Positions 1 through 10,124 of a stretch of DNA of 64,000 bases are shown piece by piece. The notes under the pieces are model-generated. The model saw nothing but the letters and a program-made list of their open reading frames with translations, did no database searches and was not told the origin of the DNA. This stretch comes from Cymodocea nodosa. Its lineage: Eukaryota > Streptophyta > Magnoliopsida > Alismatales > Cymodoceaceae. How positions within the stretch are numbered: position 1 is the first letter of the stretch; each line of letters opens with the position of its first letter. The DNA is taken from NCBI GenBank assembly GCA_036874045.1, contig CM072336.1, positions 17,603,001 through 17,667,000 on the forward strand, written 5' to 3'. A program made the translations under genes and the position numbers.

Positions 1-231
1 TGATGCTAGTATATTTTGTATGTAATTTACATATGTTTAAATATATTTGTAGGTTGAAGAGGAGAAAACAATGTTAAAATAGATTATTGAAAAATATAGA
101 ATATCTTTATAGTAATTTGATCTATTTATTCTGAAAAGAAAAAAGGAAGAATTAATTCTAGCACTTTAGAAAGACCAACTAGTTAGATCTTAATTTGCTA
201 AGGGACTAGCAAAGTTTAAGTATGGGGGAAG
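1..231 (+). mobile_element. Element A: 3' internal end and polypurine tract of an Athila-type retrotransposon
   Basis: Non-coding 3' internal end of an Athila-type element entering from the left. It aligns with the last 200 or so bases before the 3' LTR of element G (about 56610-56818), including the stretch on a 'gggactagcaaa' motif and the purine tract TATGGGGGAAG at 221-231 just before the LTR. The tract is the expected primer for plus-strand DNA synthesis. The rest of element A lies outside the window. Confidence 0.8.
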
Positions 232-1305
232 TGTTTAGAATGAAAAAGTGCATAATATTAACGATTAAATGATGGTTAATTGCATAATATTTAGCTTATC
301 ATATAAGAATTAAGCCATTATGTTATAATTGCACTGTTACATGCTTTAATGAAAGAATCTGGATAATTGCAAGTAAATTAATGTTAATTAAGTACATTTC
401 TAAATTGTTGGTGAATTACAGACTTTGAAATTTTTAAGTATCCGAATTTTCTATTATTTTGGAGAGTTATATTGCATGTACTAGATAGTTATGTTTTAAA
501 TGTTGAAAGAATATTTTATTATTTCCTATAGTACACGTGTTGTAACCTTAATGCATGACTTAACTGAATTTTCGGTAAGTTATCTACTAACGATCTGAAA
601 TGTGCTTGAGCATCAGATAGTTAGGGTTGTAAGTATCCGAAATATATGAACTTGTTATTTCTTTATTACACGTCTTTTATAGTTAAATCAATGAAGTAAG
701 TCCGTTGAGTTAGTTGTAACTCCACAAACCATTTATTTTCTAATATGTCATTGTAGCAGTTGTAGAAACAGGAAATTCGAAGGAAAACTACGATTGCACA
801 TATCACGTAGGAATTCACTCGTGGAGTGAAGAAGAAATCACCATCGTTGATATGAATGAAGGAAATCCAACCAATCATTTAAGTAGAAGCAATTACTACT
901 AAAAGAAATATAAAAGAAGAGGAGAAAGACGAAGAAAAAGTGTGTAGTAGTGGAGAACCATGCTCACTGCAAGAAGCATCGGAAGTTTCCTAAAGCTCCA
1001 TAGCACCACTAAAATCACCAACCATCGAAGGTCTGTGAGGATACTTTCCTGATGTCAGGTTGATTCCAAGCCAAACACGGTGACTGAGAACCACTATAAG
1101 GAGTGATCGCGTCATGAGAAGGGAAGCCATTTTCACCAAGCATCGACTCATATCTTAAGAGATCGTAAAACTTTTTGCCTTGGTTTCGGGTTGATGCCAT
1201 TATGTTGAAGAGGAGATCATCTTACAATTCTTGATTCGCGATTCTATAGGGAGAGGTGGCAAGATTGTAAGTGATTAAGTTTTCAATGGTGTAATCGCAT
1301 CACAT

Positions 1306-3483
1306 GTTATTTGCATTTTTCCCAGCACTACACCAAAAAAACTTGGATTTGTTACTTCTGTTTTTACTTAGTTAATTTATCTTTATGCCTATTCTCTCTT
1401 TTAGAAGTAAACAAACAACCTTTAATACAATTGAGATATTAATTCCAATTTGTACTTTAACTACAAGTGCACAGTGTCTATTGTATCAGTGTGCAAGTAC
1501 AGGTCGATCCCATAGGGAATTGCTAAAGAACTTGAGAACTATTCGTTTGTTAACAATCAAATTTATATATTCAATAAGCTCTCTACTGAATTACAGTTAA
1601 CTCAACAGACTAAGTTCGTTGAGTTATGGATAACTCAACGGACTAACCTCGTGGACTTAAGTTAACTCCACGAGCTTGTCTTTTTTCTTTTTAATACTGC
1701 TATTTACAAAGGAATTCAGCCAACCATTGGGCGATTCCACAAATTGTAAATAACATCAATTAAGCTCTTTAATGTTAGTTAACATTGGATTTATCATTAA
1801 GCAATACTAACATTCAGATAATTTAAACAGTAACCATTAAAATCTTTAAGTCTTTTGAACGAACCAATTTCAATAAACTATAAAACTAAAACAACATAAA
1901 ACAATCACAACATTGACAAAGATAACATTAATCACGATACAACACAAACAATACAACACTCAAATACAACATACAAACATAGATAAATTGTTTTTAGTAT
2001 TTTTGTTTTAATATGAACATGGAAATGGGCGAAAGGTGAAATGTAAAGTAATCTCATTTGACAGTAAATACTTCCGACACTACTTGCAACGCGATTACAC
2101 CACTGAAAATTAAACCACTTACAATTCTGTCTCCACTCCCTATAGAATTGCGAGTCCAGAATTGCAAGATGATCTCCTCTTCAGCATACAGGCATCAACC
2201 TGAAGCCAAGGCTAAAAGCTTTACGATCTCCTGAAATATGAGTCGATGCTTGGTGAAAATAGCTTCCCTTCCCGCGACGCGATCACTCCTCACAATGGTT
2301 GTCAAGCACTATGTTTGGCTCAGAATCGACCCGACATCAAGCAAGTATCCTCACAGACTTTCGATGGTTGGTGATTATGGTGGTGATGATGATGGTTGGT
2401 GTGGTACTTCAGAGAATTGCGATGTTGATCCTCCTCTACACACATTGTCTGCCCATCGATCACACCCTTTTCTTCTTTTTCTTCTTTTCTTTTATATTTC
2501 TTTAGTAGTAACTGCTTCTGCTTGAATGGTCGGTTGGATTTCCTTCATTCGTATCAACGGTGATGATTTCTTTCCCTACGCGATATGTGCAAACGTGGTT
2601 TTTTCTCTTCCAACTGTCTGTTCCTACAACTGCTATAGTGGCATATTAGAAAATAAATAGTCCGTGGAGTTACAGATAACTCAACGAACTTTCTTCGTTG
2701 ATTTAACTATAAAACACGTGCATAAATTTAACTATCCGATGCTCAGGTGCATTTCGGATACTTATAAACTTAATTATCCGATGCTCAGATGCATTTTGGA
2801 GAGCTATAGATAACTCACCAATATATAACTTAAGTAAATCTACTAGATATCAACACGCGTCAGCAATAGTTTAATTATAAAATAACATTTCGGAGAGTTA
2901 CAGAGCTAACTATCCGATGCTTAGATGCATTTCAGATAGTTAGAGATAACTCACCGAAAATCCACTTAAGTCACTTTCCCAGAACATGACACATGTCCTC
3001 AGCTAAAATAAAAAGAGATTTGGGAGAGTTACAAGGATAACTATCCGATGCCCAGCTACATTTTCGGATAGTTATAGATAACTCACCGAAAGTTCACTTA
3101 AGTCATTCATTATGGTTTCGACATGTGTACTTCAGGAAATAATAAAATATTCTCTCAAAACATAATTGTTTGGCAATTTAAACATAACTATCTGATATGT
3201 TCGGTCTATTAAACATAACTGTCTGAAATATGTTTGGTATGTTAAACATAACTGTCCGAAATATCAGAAAATTCGGATACTTAAGAATTTCACAACCTGC
3301 AACTTACTAACAGTTCAGAAATGTACTAAATTAACAGTAATTCCCCAAAATTAAGCAGATTCTTCAATTAAAGCATATAACTGTGCAATTATAACATAAT
3401 GGCTTAATTCTTATATGATAAGCTAAATATTATGTAATTAACCATCATTTAACCGTTAATAATATGCACTTTTTCATTTTAAA
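1306..3483 (-). mobile_element. Solo Athila-type LTR, reverse orientation, inside the LTR of element A
   Basis: Read on the minus strand this is an LTR of the same family as G: the region at 1315-1380 is the complement of the G LTR 3' end (tagtgctggg) and 3465-3483 is the complement of its start. The repeat CACAT flanks it (1301-1305 and 3484-3488), and removing one copy restores the LTR of A. The outermost TG and CA are partly lost or merged with the duplication, so the exact ends are uncertain by 1-2 bases. At about 2178 bp it is longer than the 1854-bp G LTR because it carries more copies of a TATCCGATGC-containing repeat. Confidence 0.75.
2725..3120. repeat. Degenerate tandem repeats with TATCCGATGC motifs inside the solo LTR
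   Basis: The motif AACTATCCGATGC or a close variant occurs near 2732, 2770, 2911 and 3038. Each copy is followed by GCATTT, a TCGGATAGTTA-like inverted partner and 'agataactcaccgaaa'. The copies are about 40-140 bp apart and imperfect. The array explains most of the extra length of this LTR compared with G. Confidence 0.65.
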
Positions 3484-4284
3484 CACATGTAGTGACAGAA
3501 GTTTTTATTGTTGATAGAGATTTTTACATTTCACCTTTCGCTCATCTTCAGGAGCATATCAAAACAAAAATACCAAAAACAACCAATTATCTATGTTTAC
3601 ATTTAGTTTTAAAGTGTTGTATTATTTGTTTTGTATTGTGATTAATGTTATCATTGTTAGTATTGTGACTGTTTTACGTTTGCTTGATTCAGAAAATAGA
3701 AAATAGTTTTATTGTTTACTGGAATTGATTTGTTCTAGATACTTAAAGATTTTAATAGTTACTCTTTGAAATATTTGAATGTTAGTGTTGCTTAATGATA
3801 AATCTAATATTAACTAACATTAAAGAGCTTAATTGATGTCATTTACATTCTATAGAACTATGCAATGGTTGGCCGAATTCCTTTGTAAATTGTAGTATTT
3901 AATTGGAAAGGTAGGCTCATGGAGTTTACTTAACTCCACAAGGTTAGTCCATTGAGTTAACCATAACTCCACGAACTAAGTCCGTTGTGTTAACTGTAAT
4001 TCAATGGAGTGCTTAACTGAACACATATAACTCCAATATAAAAATCAGAACAGTACACAATTCTTACTCAATCTCTGTGGGATCGACTTGTACTTGCACA
4101 CAAATACAATATACATTGTGTACTTGCAGTTAAAAATACAAATTGGATTTAACATCTAATTTGTGTGAAAGTTGTTTGTTTACTTCTAAAAGTACTTATT
4201 GATATAAGCATAAAAAAAAATCAAATAGAAGTTCATATGCAATAGTAAACAATGCACAAAACATTAAAAATACAAAATCACAGT

Positions 4285-5444
4285 TTATGAACATGATTGA
4301 AAATTAGTGACAAATGGAATACATGTGTTAGTCCAAGCAAAACCTTTAGGTATAATTTTCCTTGCTATTAATTCTATTTCAATGAAGTTTGCTTTCCTTT
4401 TTAATTTATAGATTTGCAATATGTTATCAACACTAAATATGAGAGTATTACAATTTATGAAATGAAATGTAGAAAGGGATCCTCTTTTCGTCCAAGATAA
4501 TATAATTGTTTCTATTTCCACATATATGTCAATATTTTCCTCTTCCCATTTCCAGTCATTTAGGTCTTTCATAATCCATATTTGAAATTTCATCAATTCA
4601 TCCCACCATCTTACTAGACATAAAGTAGGATCATCAGATTCACTATACCATATACCTAATTGAATTTTATCATTTTTTACAGATGGTGGTTCAACTATAG
4701 CTTTAGGTATTGGTAATATTTCTATAAATTCATCATAACTGTCTATGCTCACTATGTATAAATTAGATCTAAATGCAACTGATATATTTGTAACTAGATA
4801 TATATATCCATCTAGTATCTCATGAGTATTATTAACTAATGCTTTTACTCCTAGATATATCATAATATTTTCATTCCAAGACCTATTCATAAAATTATAC
4901 ATACTTAAACATACTCCATCCCAATTTCCAGTTGGTCTCTAATAATATAATTTTTCAAGAATAGTCATATTATTATCAGAAATGTTAAAGCTGACCCACA
5001 ATTTTTAGTTGGTACTTCAAACATATTAGGTCTTCCTATATTCCATTCTTCTCTAGTGATAGGATTTCTAATAAAAATATCAGGTAATAGAATAGCATAC
5101 CTTGGTTTGGTTCTATATACGATCAATCTTTCATCTATTCCCATAATATGATCTATTCCTTTTAATGAATTGGGTGGAATTCCAACAATTTTTTCTATGT
5201 TTAGATATTCATAACTGATTGAACTACGATTAAATGATTTCCATAAAACTCCATCTCTAATATTGATCATCTTTACAACTTGTAGTCCATGAAAATATTT
5301 TTCTGTAACACATTCTTTCATTTGCCTTGACACACAACACAATCTACACAGATCTTTAGCTGATAGATTACTTGATACTTTTCTCACTATATCTAGTGGT
5401 AATTCCATCAATTCCATTTGTTGTGATTCTGTATTTAGCAACAT
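4285..5444 (-). pseudogene. F-box protein carried by retroelement J (frameshifted copy)
   Basis: An F-box protein would act as a substrate adaptor of an SCF ubiquitin ligase. The start ATG is at 5444. An F-box lies at about residues 12-45, with LPLDIVRKVSSNLSAKDLC and CVSRQMKE. Further on, RNPITREEWNIGRP and FQIWIMKDLNDWKWEE fit the conserved patterns of F-box-associated C-terminal domains (NPxTREW and EIWVMKDY..W). The frame shifts near 4975, where G has one more T, and a stop follows at about 4940 at a Trp position. The rest is open to 4285, for about 385 codons overall. It matches the G copy at 53899-55038 along its whole length, so both descend from one gene already in the element. There is no intron inside the reading frame. 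Confidence 0.82.
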
Positions 5445-5653
5445 AAAATAAAATTTAAAAGAGATAAAATTAACATAGCTATTTACAGATACCTCAGTGG
5501 AGTTAGGTTGTAACTCAACAGACTAAATTCATTGAGTTAAGTAATAACGCTATGGTACTTCTAACTATAACTAAAATTTCCATTTTTTTTATGTTTTCTA
5601 TCTATATTTTTCTACTTACTATATTATACATAGTTGCTAATAATTGTGCTGCC
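5445..5653 (-). other. Spacer between gag and F-box in J, with possible splice sites
   Basis: On the minus strand a GTAAGT donor-like site lies near 5618, and a T-rich stretch ending in CAG sits just before 'aatcacaacaaatgg' at the F-box start. G has a similar layout with different donor sequence (53754-53889). The spacer also has copies of the GTTGAGTTA motif. Splicing is inferred only. Confidence 0.4.
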
Positions 5654-6553
5654 TCATTCAACTTCCCTCCCATAGGAGGTATCAATTTCATTAACAGTTC
5701 TATTCAAAGGGTTTGATACTACTTGAATTGGCAGTTCTCCTGTATGTCTAACTTCTATTGCTTCCTTCTGTTTAGGGGGTATATTTCTATTCATGTTTTG
5801 ATTTTGAATGATAGCATTCCCAAACACATGATTTAGACGATTGTTTAATTATTGAATTATTTTTTCTAATTTCTTTATTCTAGATCCTAGTTCAATTAAT
5901 GCTTCATAACTTGAATTTCTATCATTTATATTTTCTCCTCCTTGGAAATTGTTATTTCTCCAAGATAAATTCTAGTGATTTCTCTAATTAAGGTTATAAG
6001 AATTACCAAAGTTATATTTTTGGTTTCTAGCATAAATAACATCTAAGTCATTAATATTTGCATTCTTTCCACTAGTTTTTGATTTAATGATAACTCTTCT
6101 ATTTTCCTTGTTAACTTAGTTAATTTAACTTCAAGCATAGTATTCAAATTTATTTCATGCATTTCCCTTAGTAATATTTTCTTATTTGTAATAGCTTCAG
6201 TTGAGTTTTTCCATTGAGTAGTTCTTTTTGCAAAATTTTCTAAGCCCAGGCTTCTTTACTACATAGTTTCAAAAATCCATTCTGACAAGTAGATTCTAAT
6301 AAATATTTAGTTGAAACATCTATACCTTCATAAATTATACCTATTAATTATGCTTTACTCATTACATGATGTGGACATTGAGTCAATAAATCTTTAAATT
6401 GTTCAAAATATTTCCAAAATGATTCTCCCTATTTTTGGTTACTCATTAATATTTCCTTTTTCTTTTTAATTGTTTGGTGTGTTGGATAATATTTTTCCAG
6501 AAAACAGAGCAAAATTTAGTCCATACAGAAATTGAATTAGACGATAGAGTATA
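5654..6553 (-). pseudogene. gag (capsid) remnant of element J
   Basis: The C-terminal two thirds of an Athila-type Gag, read right to left. It covers the part around KYYPTHQ, the GESFWKYFERFKDLL-like block and the NWR...SWRNN-like block, ending at a stop at 5654-5656 after a sequence like NEIDTS. It is the counterpart of G gag at 52541-53728. Several stops and frameshifts are present. The 5' part is missing because element H inserted at 6553, within the codons matching RWLYTLSP in G. Confidence 0.75.
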
Positions 6554-8178
6554 TGTAAGATTGAATGGCTACAAATAAGAGGGTGGTGAATTGTATTTTT
6601 CAACATATTTAAATATAATTGAAACTTCAAAATTAAAAACAAGTCGAGACACTATTTTAATCAAATCATTTTATTCAAGGTTTCAATTACAATATACAAT
6701 TCAATTCTCCTTAGAAATTGTAGATACAATTATATAATGATACCATGTTTCATCTAATCAATTTCATAACTACAAACAAAGAAAACTAATTTGTGGAATT
6801 TAAAACATTTCTCCCTGTTTTAGGTATTTCTTCTTCTTCTTTTTCTTCTTCTGCAATTCTTCAGTGACGAATATTTGACTTTCTCTACTTCACCGAATTT
6901 GCTTTTTTCTGATTATTTAAATCTTTAGTGACATATATCTGACTTTCTCTTCTTCACTAAATTTTCTTCTATTCGAGAGCTTTTCCCTAGAAAGTTGTTT
7001 TGATCCTTGAAAATATATTTCATTTGATGTGTAGGGATAATTGATCAATGAAAATTCTATGCCTTTTATATTGTATATTCACTTCATGCATATCCTCCAT
7101 GTTTAACCACAATCAGTTTTTCACTCTTCACGTCTTCTTTTTTTCCTTCATCGAAATACACATGTTCTGACCCACATTTTCCTTTTGAATTTTCTTTAAT
7201 CATCAATCATGGATCTCTGAAAAATTTCCTGCAAAATAAACTTTCTCGTCCAAAATTTTTCATCAAGTGTTATAACAAGTCGTTGTGTTAATGTTAACTA
7301 AACAAGTAAAACAAGTAGATTTATAGCTTAACGTATCTAACTTAACGAGTTCATCATGTGCCAAATCATGTGACATGTATTGTACCTAACTCAACGAACT
7401 ATATCCGTGGTGTTATGCTAATTCAACGAACCAGCTTAAATTTTCTTTTGAGAGGTTAAATACTAACTCATCGAAAATAGTTTAAGTATTGGATAGTTAA
7501 GTTTTCTAAGTATTTGAAAATCTTGATAACTCATCGATTCAGTAATGAACAAATGTTTTTACAATAAGGTATTTACCACATGCAATAATAATAACTTTAA
7601 GTTTATAACGCTAACCTAACACATTGTCTTAGTGTTCAATATAGCAACTCAACACCTTTAGTTATGTTAACTTAACAAGTTAAACATGTGCAACACATGT
7701 GATACCATATAACATTTGTAAACTTTAATTTTACCACATGCATAATACTAACTTAACAAATTTGTCTCTTCATTTTAACTTTTTGCTCACTAACTTAACG
7801 AGTTCTCATGTGACCTATTTTAACCTTTAAGCCTATAACTCAACAAATTCTCACGTGACCTTTATACAAATAACGCACTAACTTAACGAGTTGTCTTAAC
7901 GTGCATTGTACATGATACAAAAAATATAACTTTAAAACATATCATGCTTTACAATAAAAACACACGTTAACTTATGTTTAGTTAAATGAAAAGTTAGTAT
8001 AGCTTAACGACTAGTTATTTAACTTAGAATAATTTCAGATCCATTATAAATAAGTATTTATATCAGTAAACTTTTTCTATATTAATTGATGTTCTAAATT
8101 TACTTTCACAAACAATAGTAATTGAGTAAATATGATTACATTCATTTAGCACACATCATCAAAACAAAATACTCAACA
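6554..8178 (-). mobile_element. Element H: 3' LTR (copia, LTR family 1)
   Basis: The minus-strand LTR starts TGTTGAGTATTTTG at 8178 and ends GATCTTACA-like at 6554. It matches the 5' LTR of B (27102-28644) and the solo LTR at 38214-39761. It is 1625 bp, slightly longer than those. It carries the family-1 feature of an A/T-rich middle with many AACTCGTTAAGTTA-like motifs. The sequence at 8179 continues into the element's purine-tract region, so this is a 3' LTR and not a solo LTR. Confidence 0.82.
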
Positions 8179-8547
8179 ATCTCTCCCTTTTTAATGATGA
8201 CAAAACCATATTAAATCAATTATGAAATATGTTTAACTTAACGAAGCACCTCCTTTGGGTTAAGTTTTAATTAAACAAACAAGTTTGTTAACTTAAGTTC
8301 ACTTAAGCTCATATTTGTTGTTTGTGTAAAAATCATCTCTTAGAAGTACAACTTTTAGAAAAATTTCAACAACCACATAATCATCTCCCCCTTTTTAATA
8401 TATACATTTAAACTCATAATCATCTCCCCCTTTTTGTCATTAATCAAAAAGATGATTACATAATATAAAAATGAGAGACAAAAATGTATAGCTAAACTTT
8501 CTGTAAACATTAATAAGAATGAAAACACATTTACAGTAAAATGTATT
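8179..8547 (-). mobile_element. Element H: 3' untranslated end with repeated purine tracts
   Basis: On the minus strand the tract AAAAAGGGAGAGAT (8179-8192) lies directly upstream of the 3' LTR. Two further AAAAAGGGGGAGAT-like tracts lie near 8384-8398 and 8423-8437. Repeated purine tracts of this kind are a known mark of Sireviruses. No coding region is seen. The segment stops at 8547, where D is inserted. Confidence 0.75.
8543..8547. other. Left target duplication (GTATT) of element D
   Basis: GTATT precedes the LTR end at 8548 and recurs at 24571-24575 after the far end of D. Joining the flanks restores one continuous stretch of element H. Confidence 0.85.
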
Positions 8548-9802
8548 TGTAGAATCATTGTATCACAAGAGGGGGTGTGAATTGTGTCTTTAGTAATTAA
8601 AATTACCAATGGATAAAATAAGAGCACAAAATACTCATAAATAAAATTCTATTCTTTATAAACTTTAAAGAAAGAATTTACAATATCTTTTCAGCTTAAT
8701 TCCCTTCTTGTCGGTTTTGATACAATAATGTTCGATATACAATTCAAATAGAAAATGAAGTCCTTATTCAAAGCTAATTTCGAATTGTATAAAACCTGAT
8801 CTTTATGCACGTAGCTCCTTTTCCTTCCTTTTGCTTAGCTTCTGTATCTCTTCTTCTCTAGTTGTCGAATTTCCAAACTTCTTACGTTTGCAGCTCCTTT
8901 TGTAAAATTGCTTGGAATTCTGAACTTCTTCTGATGTTGGAGAATTTTTTTAGATTTGATATGCAGTTGAATATTCAGATTTGATATTTGAGATTGGGAT
9001 TGAATATTCAGACTTGGTCTTTCAGTTTGTGATTGGGGATTGAGATGATCATAATGCAGCTTGTACCCTCTATTTTTAGTAGTCGAACTCTGACTTCACG
9101 TTCAACATGTTCATCTACTTAATCCATAATCCATGTACTAATTTTGAATTCAAATTATCGATGATTTCCACTATCTTTTTGAATTTCCACTATGTCCACT
9201 TTTGAATTTCCACTTTTTCCACTATCATTTTGAAATTTCCACGATTTCCACTCGTAGATTCATCGAAACTTTATCTTCCTCGAGATTTGTAGAATATCTT
9301 CTAACTCACCATTTTAGTCGAACACTTATCCTTTAAGTATTGTAAAAACTTGAACACTTATATGTAACTCTTCGAGTTTTTGCACTTGCAAAACACGTGA
9401 CTAAACAAAGAAAACTTATTTGTTTGTTAGTCATTTTATAAAACTCAAACAATTATCTATCCATGCATATAAAAACTCAAATAGTTATCTAACTCTTCGA
9501 TTTTCATTACCAAACGCACGTGGAAAAAACATGACAACTTAAAACATTAAAAACACACATGCAGATAACTTAACTATACAAGTTTTTATCATAACTCCTT
9601 AACTAAATCGAAACGTTAACTATCTAAAAGTTTAACTATCTGAAAATCTAACTATCCAAAAGTTAACTATCCAAAATTTTAGATGAAACTTTCTGATAAC
9701 TTGTCAACATTTAATTACGTGACTATTATACTTAGAAAATATTATTTAGACTTATTTAAAAATGTTAATAAAGTATTTATCATCAAAACAAAATTCTTAA
9801 CA
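8548..9802 (-). mobile_element. Element D: 3' LTR (copia, LTR family 2)
   Basis: A 1255-bp LTR that starts TGTTAAGAATTTTG at 9802 (minus strand) and ends with a GATTCTACA end at 8548 after a C-rich CACACCCCCTCTTG segment typical of Sirevirus LTR ends. It aligns with the LTRs at 34020-35217 and 58989-61440. Motifs of the TATCCAAA/TATCCGAA type are repeated near 9600-9680. Confidence 0.85.
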
Positions 9803-9868
9803 ATCTCCCCCTTTTTGATGATGTCAAAACCTAATAAGTCAAATAATCTATCTTCTCTCCCTTTTTGG
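9803..9868 (-). promoter_or_regulatory. Element D: polypurine tracts
   Basis: On the minus strand AAAAAGGGGGAGAT (9803-9816) directly precedes the 3' LTR and is the likely plus-strand primer. A second tract, AAAAAGGGAGAGAA, lies at about 9852-9865. F has the same pair at 61441-61505. Confidence 0.75.
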
Positions 9869-10124
9869 CATTATAAAAAGTAAATAAAATGTAAGGAAGA
9901 AAAATTTGCTAAGTATATATCGTTCAAAAAGAAATTTTTAAACATGCATAACTTTCGTGGATAAGAATAAACTATTTAAATAAAATTGTTTTAAACAAGA
10001 ATTGTTGAAAACAAGTGTATGACATTAAATGCAGTAAATAGTTTACATAATGCAATTTCTTTACATAAGTAATTTTTGGTAACAAATTACAATGAATAAA
10101 TCATGCAATACATAATTTTTATAA

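Larger units (their letters stand above)
232..4215 (+). mobile_element. Element A: 3' LTR (Athila type), split by a reversed solo LTR
   Basis: The LTR starts with TGTTTAGAATG directly after the purine tract and follows the LTR of G to about 1305. It resumes at about 3489 and runs to about 4215. The two parts total about 1.8 kb, close to the 1854 bp of the G LTRs. The last 80 or so bases of the LTR are missing at the junction with element J near 4215. No coding sequence is present; short open frames here are by-products of LTR sequence. Confidence 0.8.
4216..6553 (-). mobile_element. Element J: minus-strand fragment of an Athila-type element (gag, F-box, 3' UTR)
   Basis: Reading right to left, this fragment has gag (6553 to 5654), a spacer, an F-box reading frame (5444 to 4285) and about 60 bases of 3' UTR. 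This is the order and spacing seen in G at 52541-55080. It is cut on the right inside the gag codons by the LTR of element H; the five bases before that LTR are GTATA (6549-6553). On the left it is joined to the truncated LTR of element A without a clear duplication. Confidence 0.8.

Noticed and set aside
2238-2525. Overlapping open frames on the plus strand near 2240-2525, with similar minus-strand frames near 42521-42808 and 57408-57752
   Set aside because: They lie inside Athila-type LTRs and recur only because the LTR recurs. No known domain is seen and the frames differ between copies.
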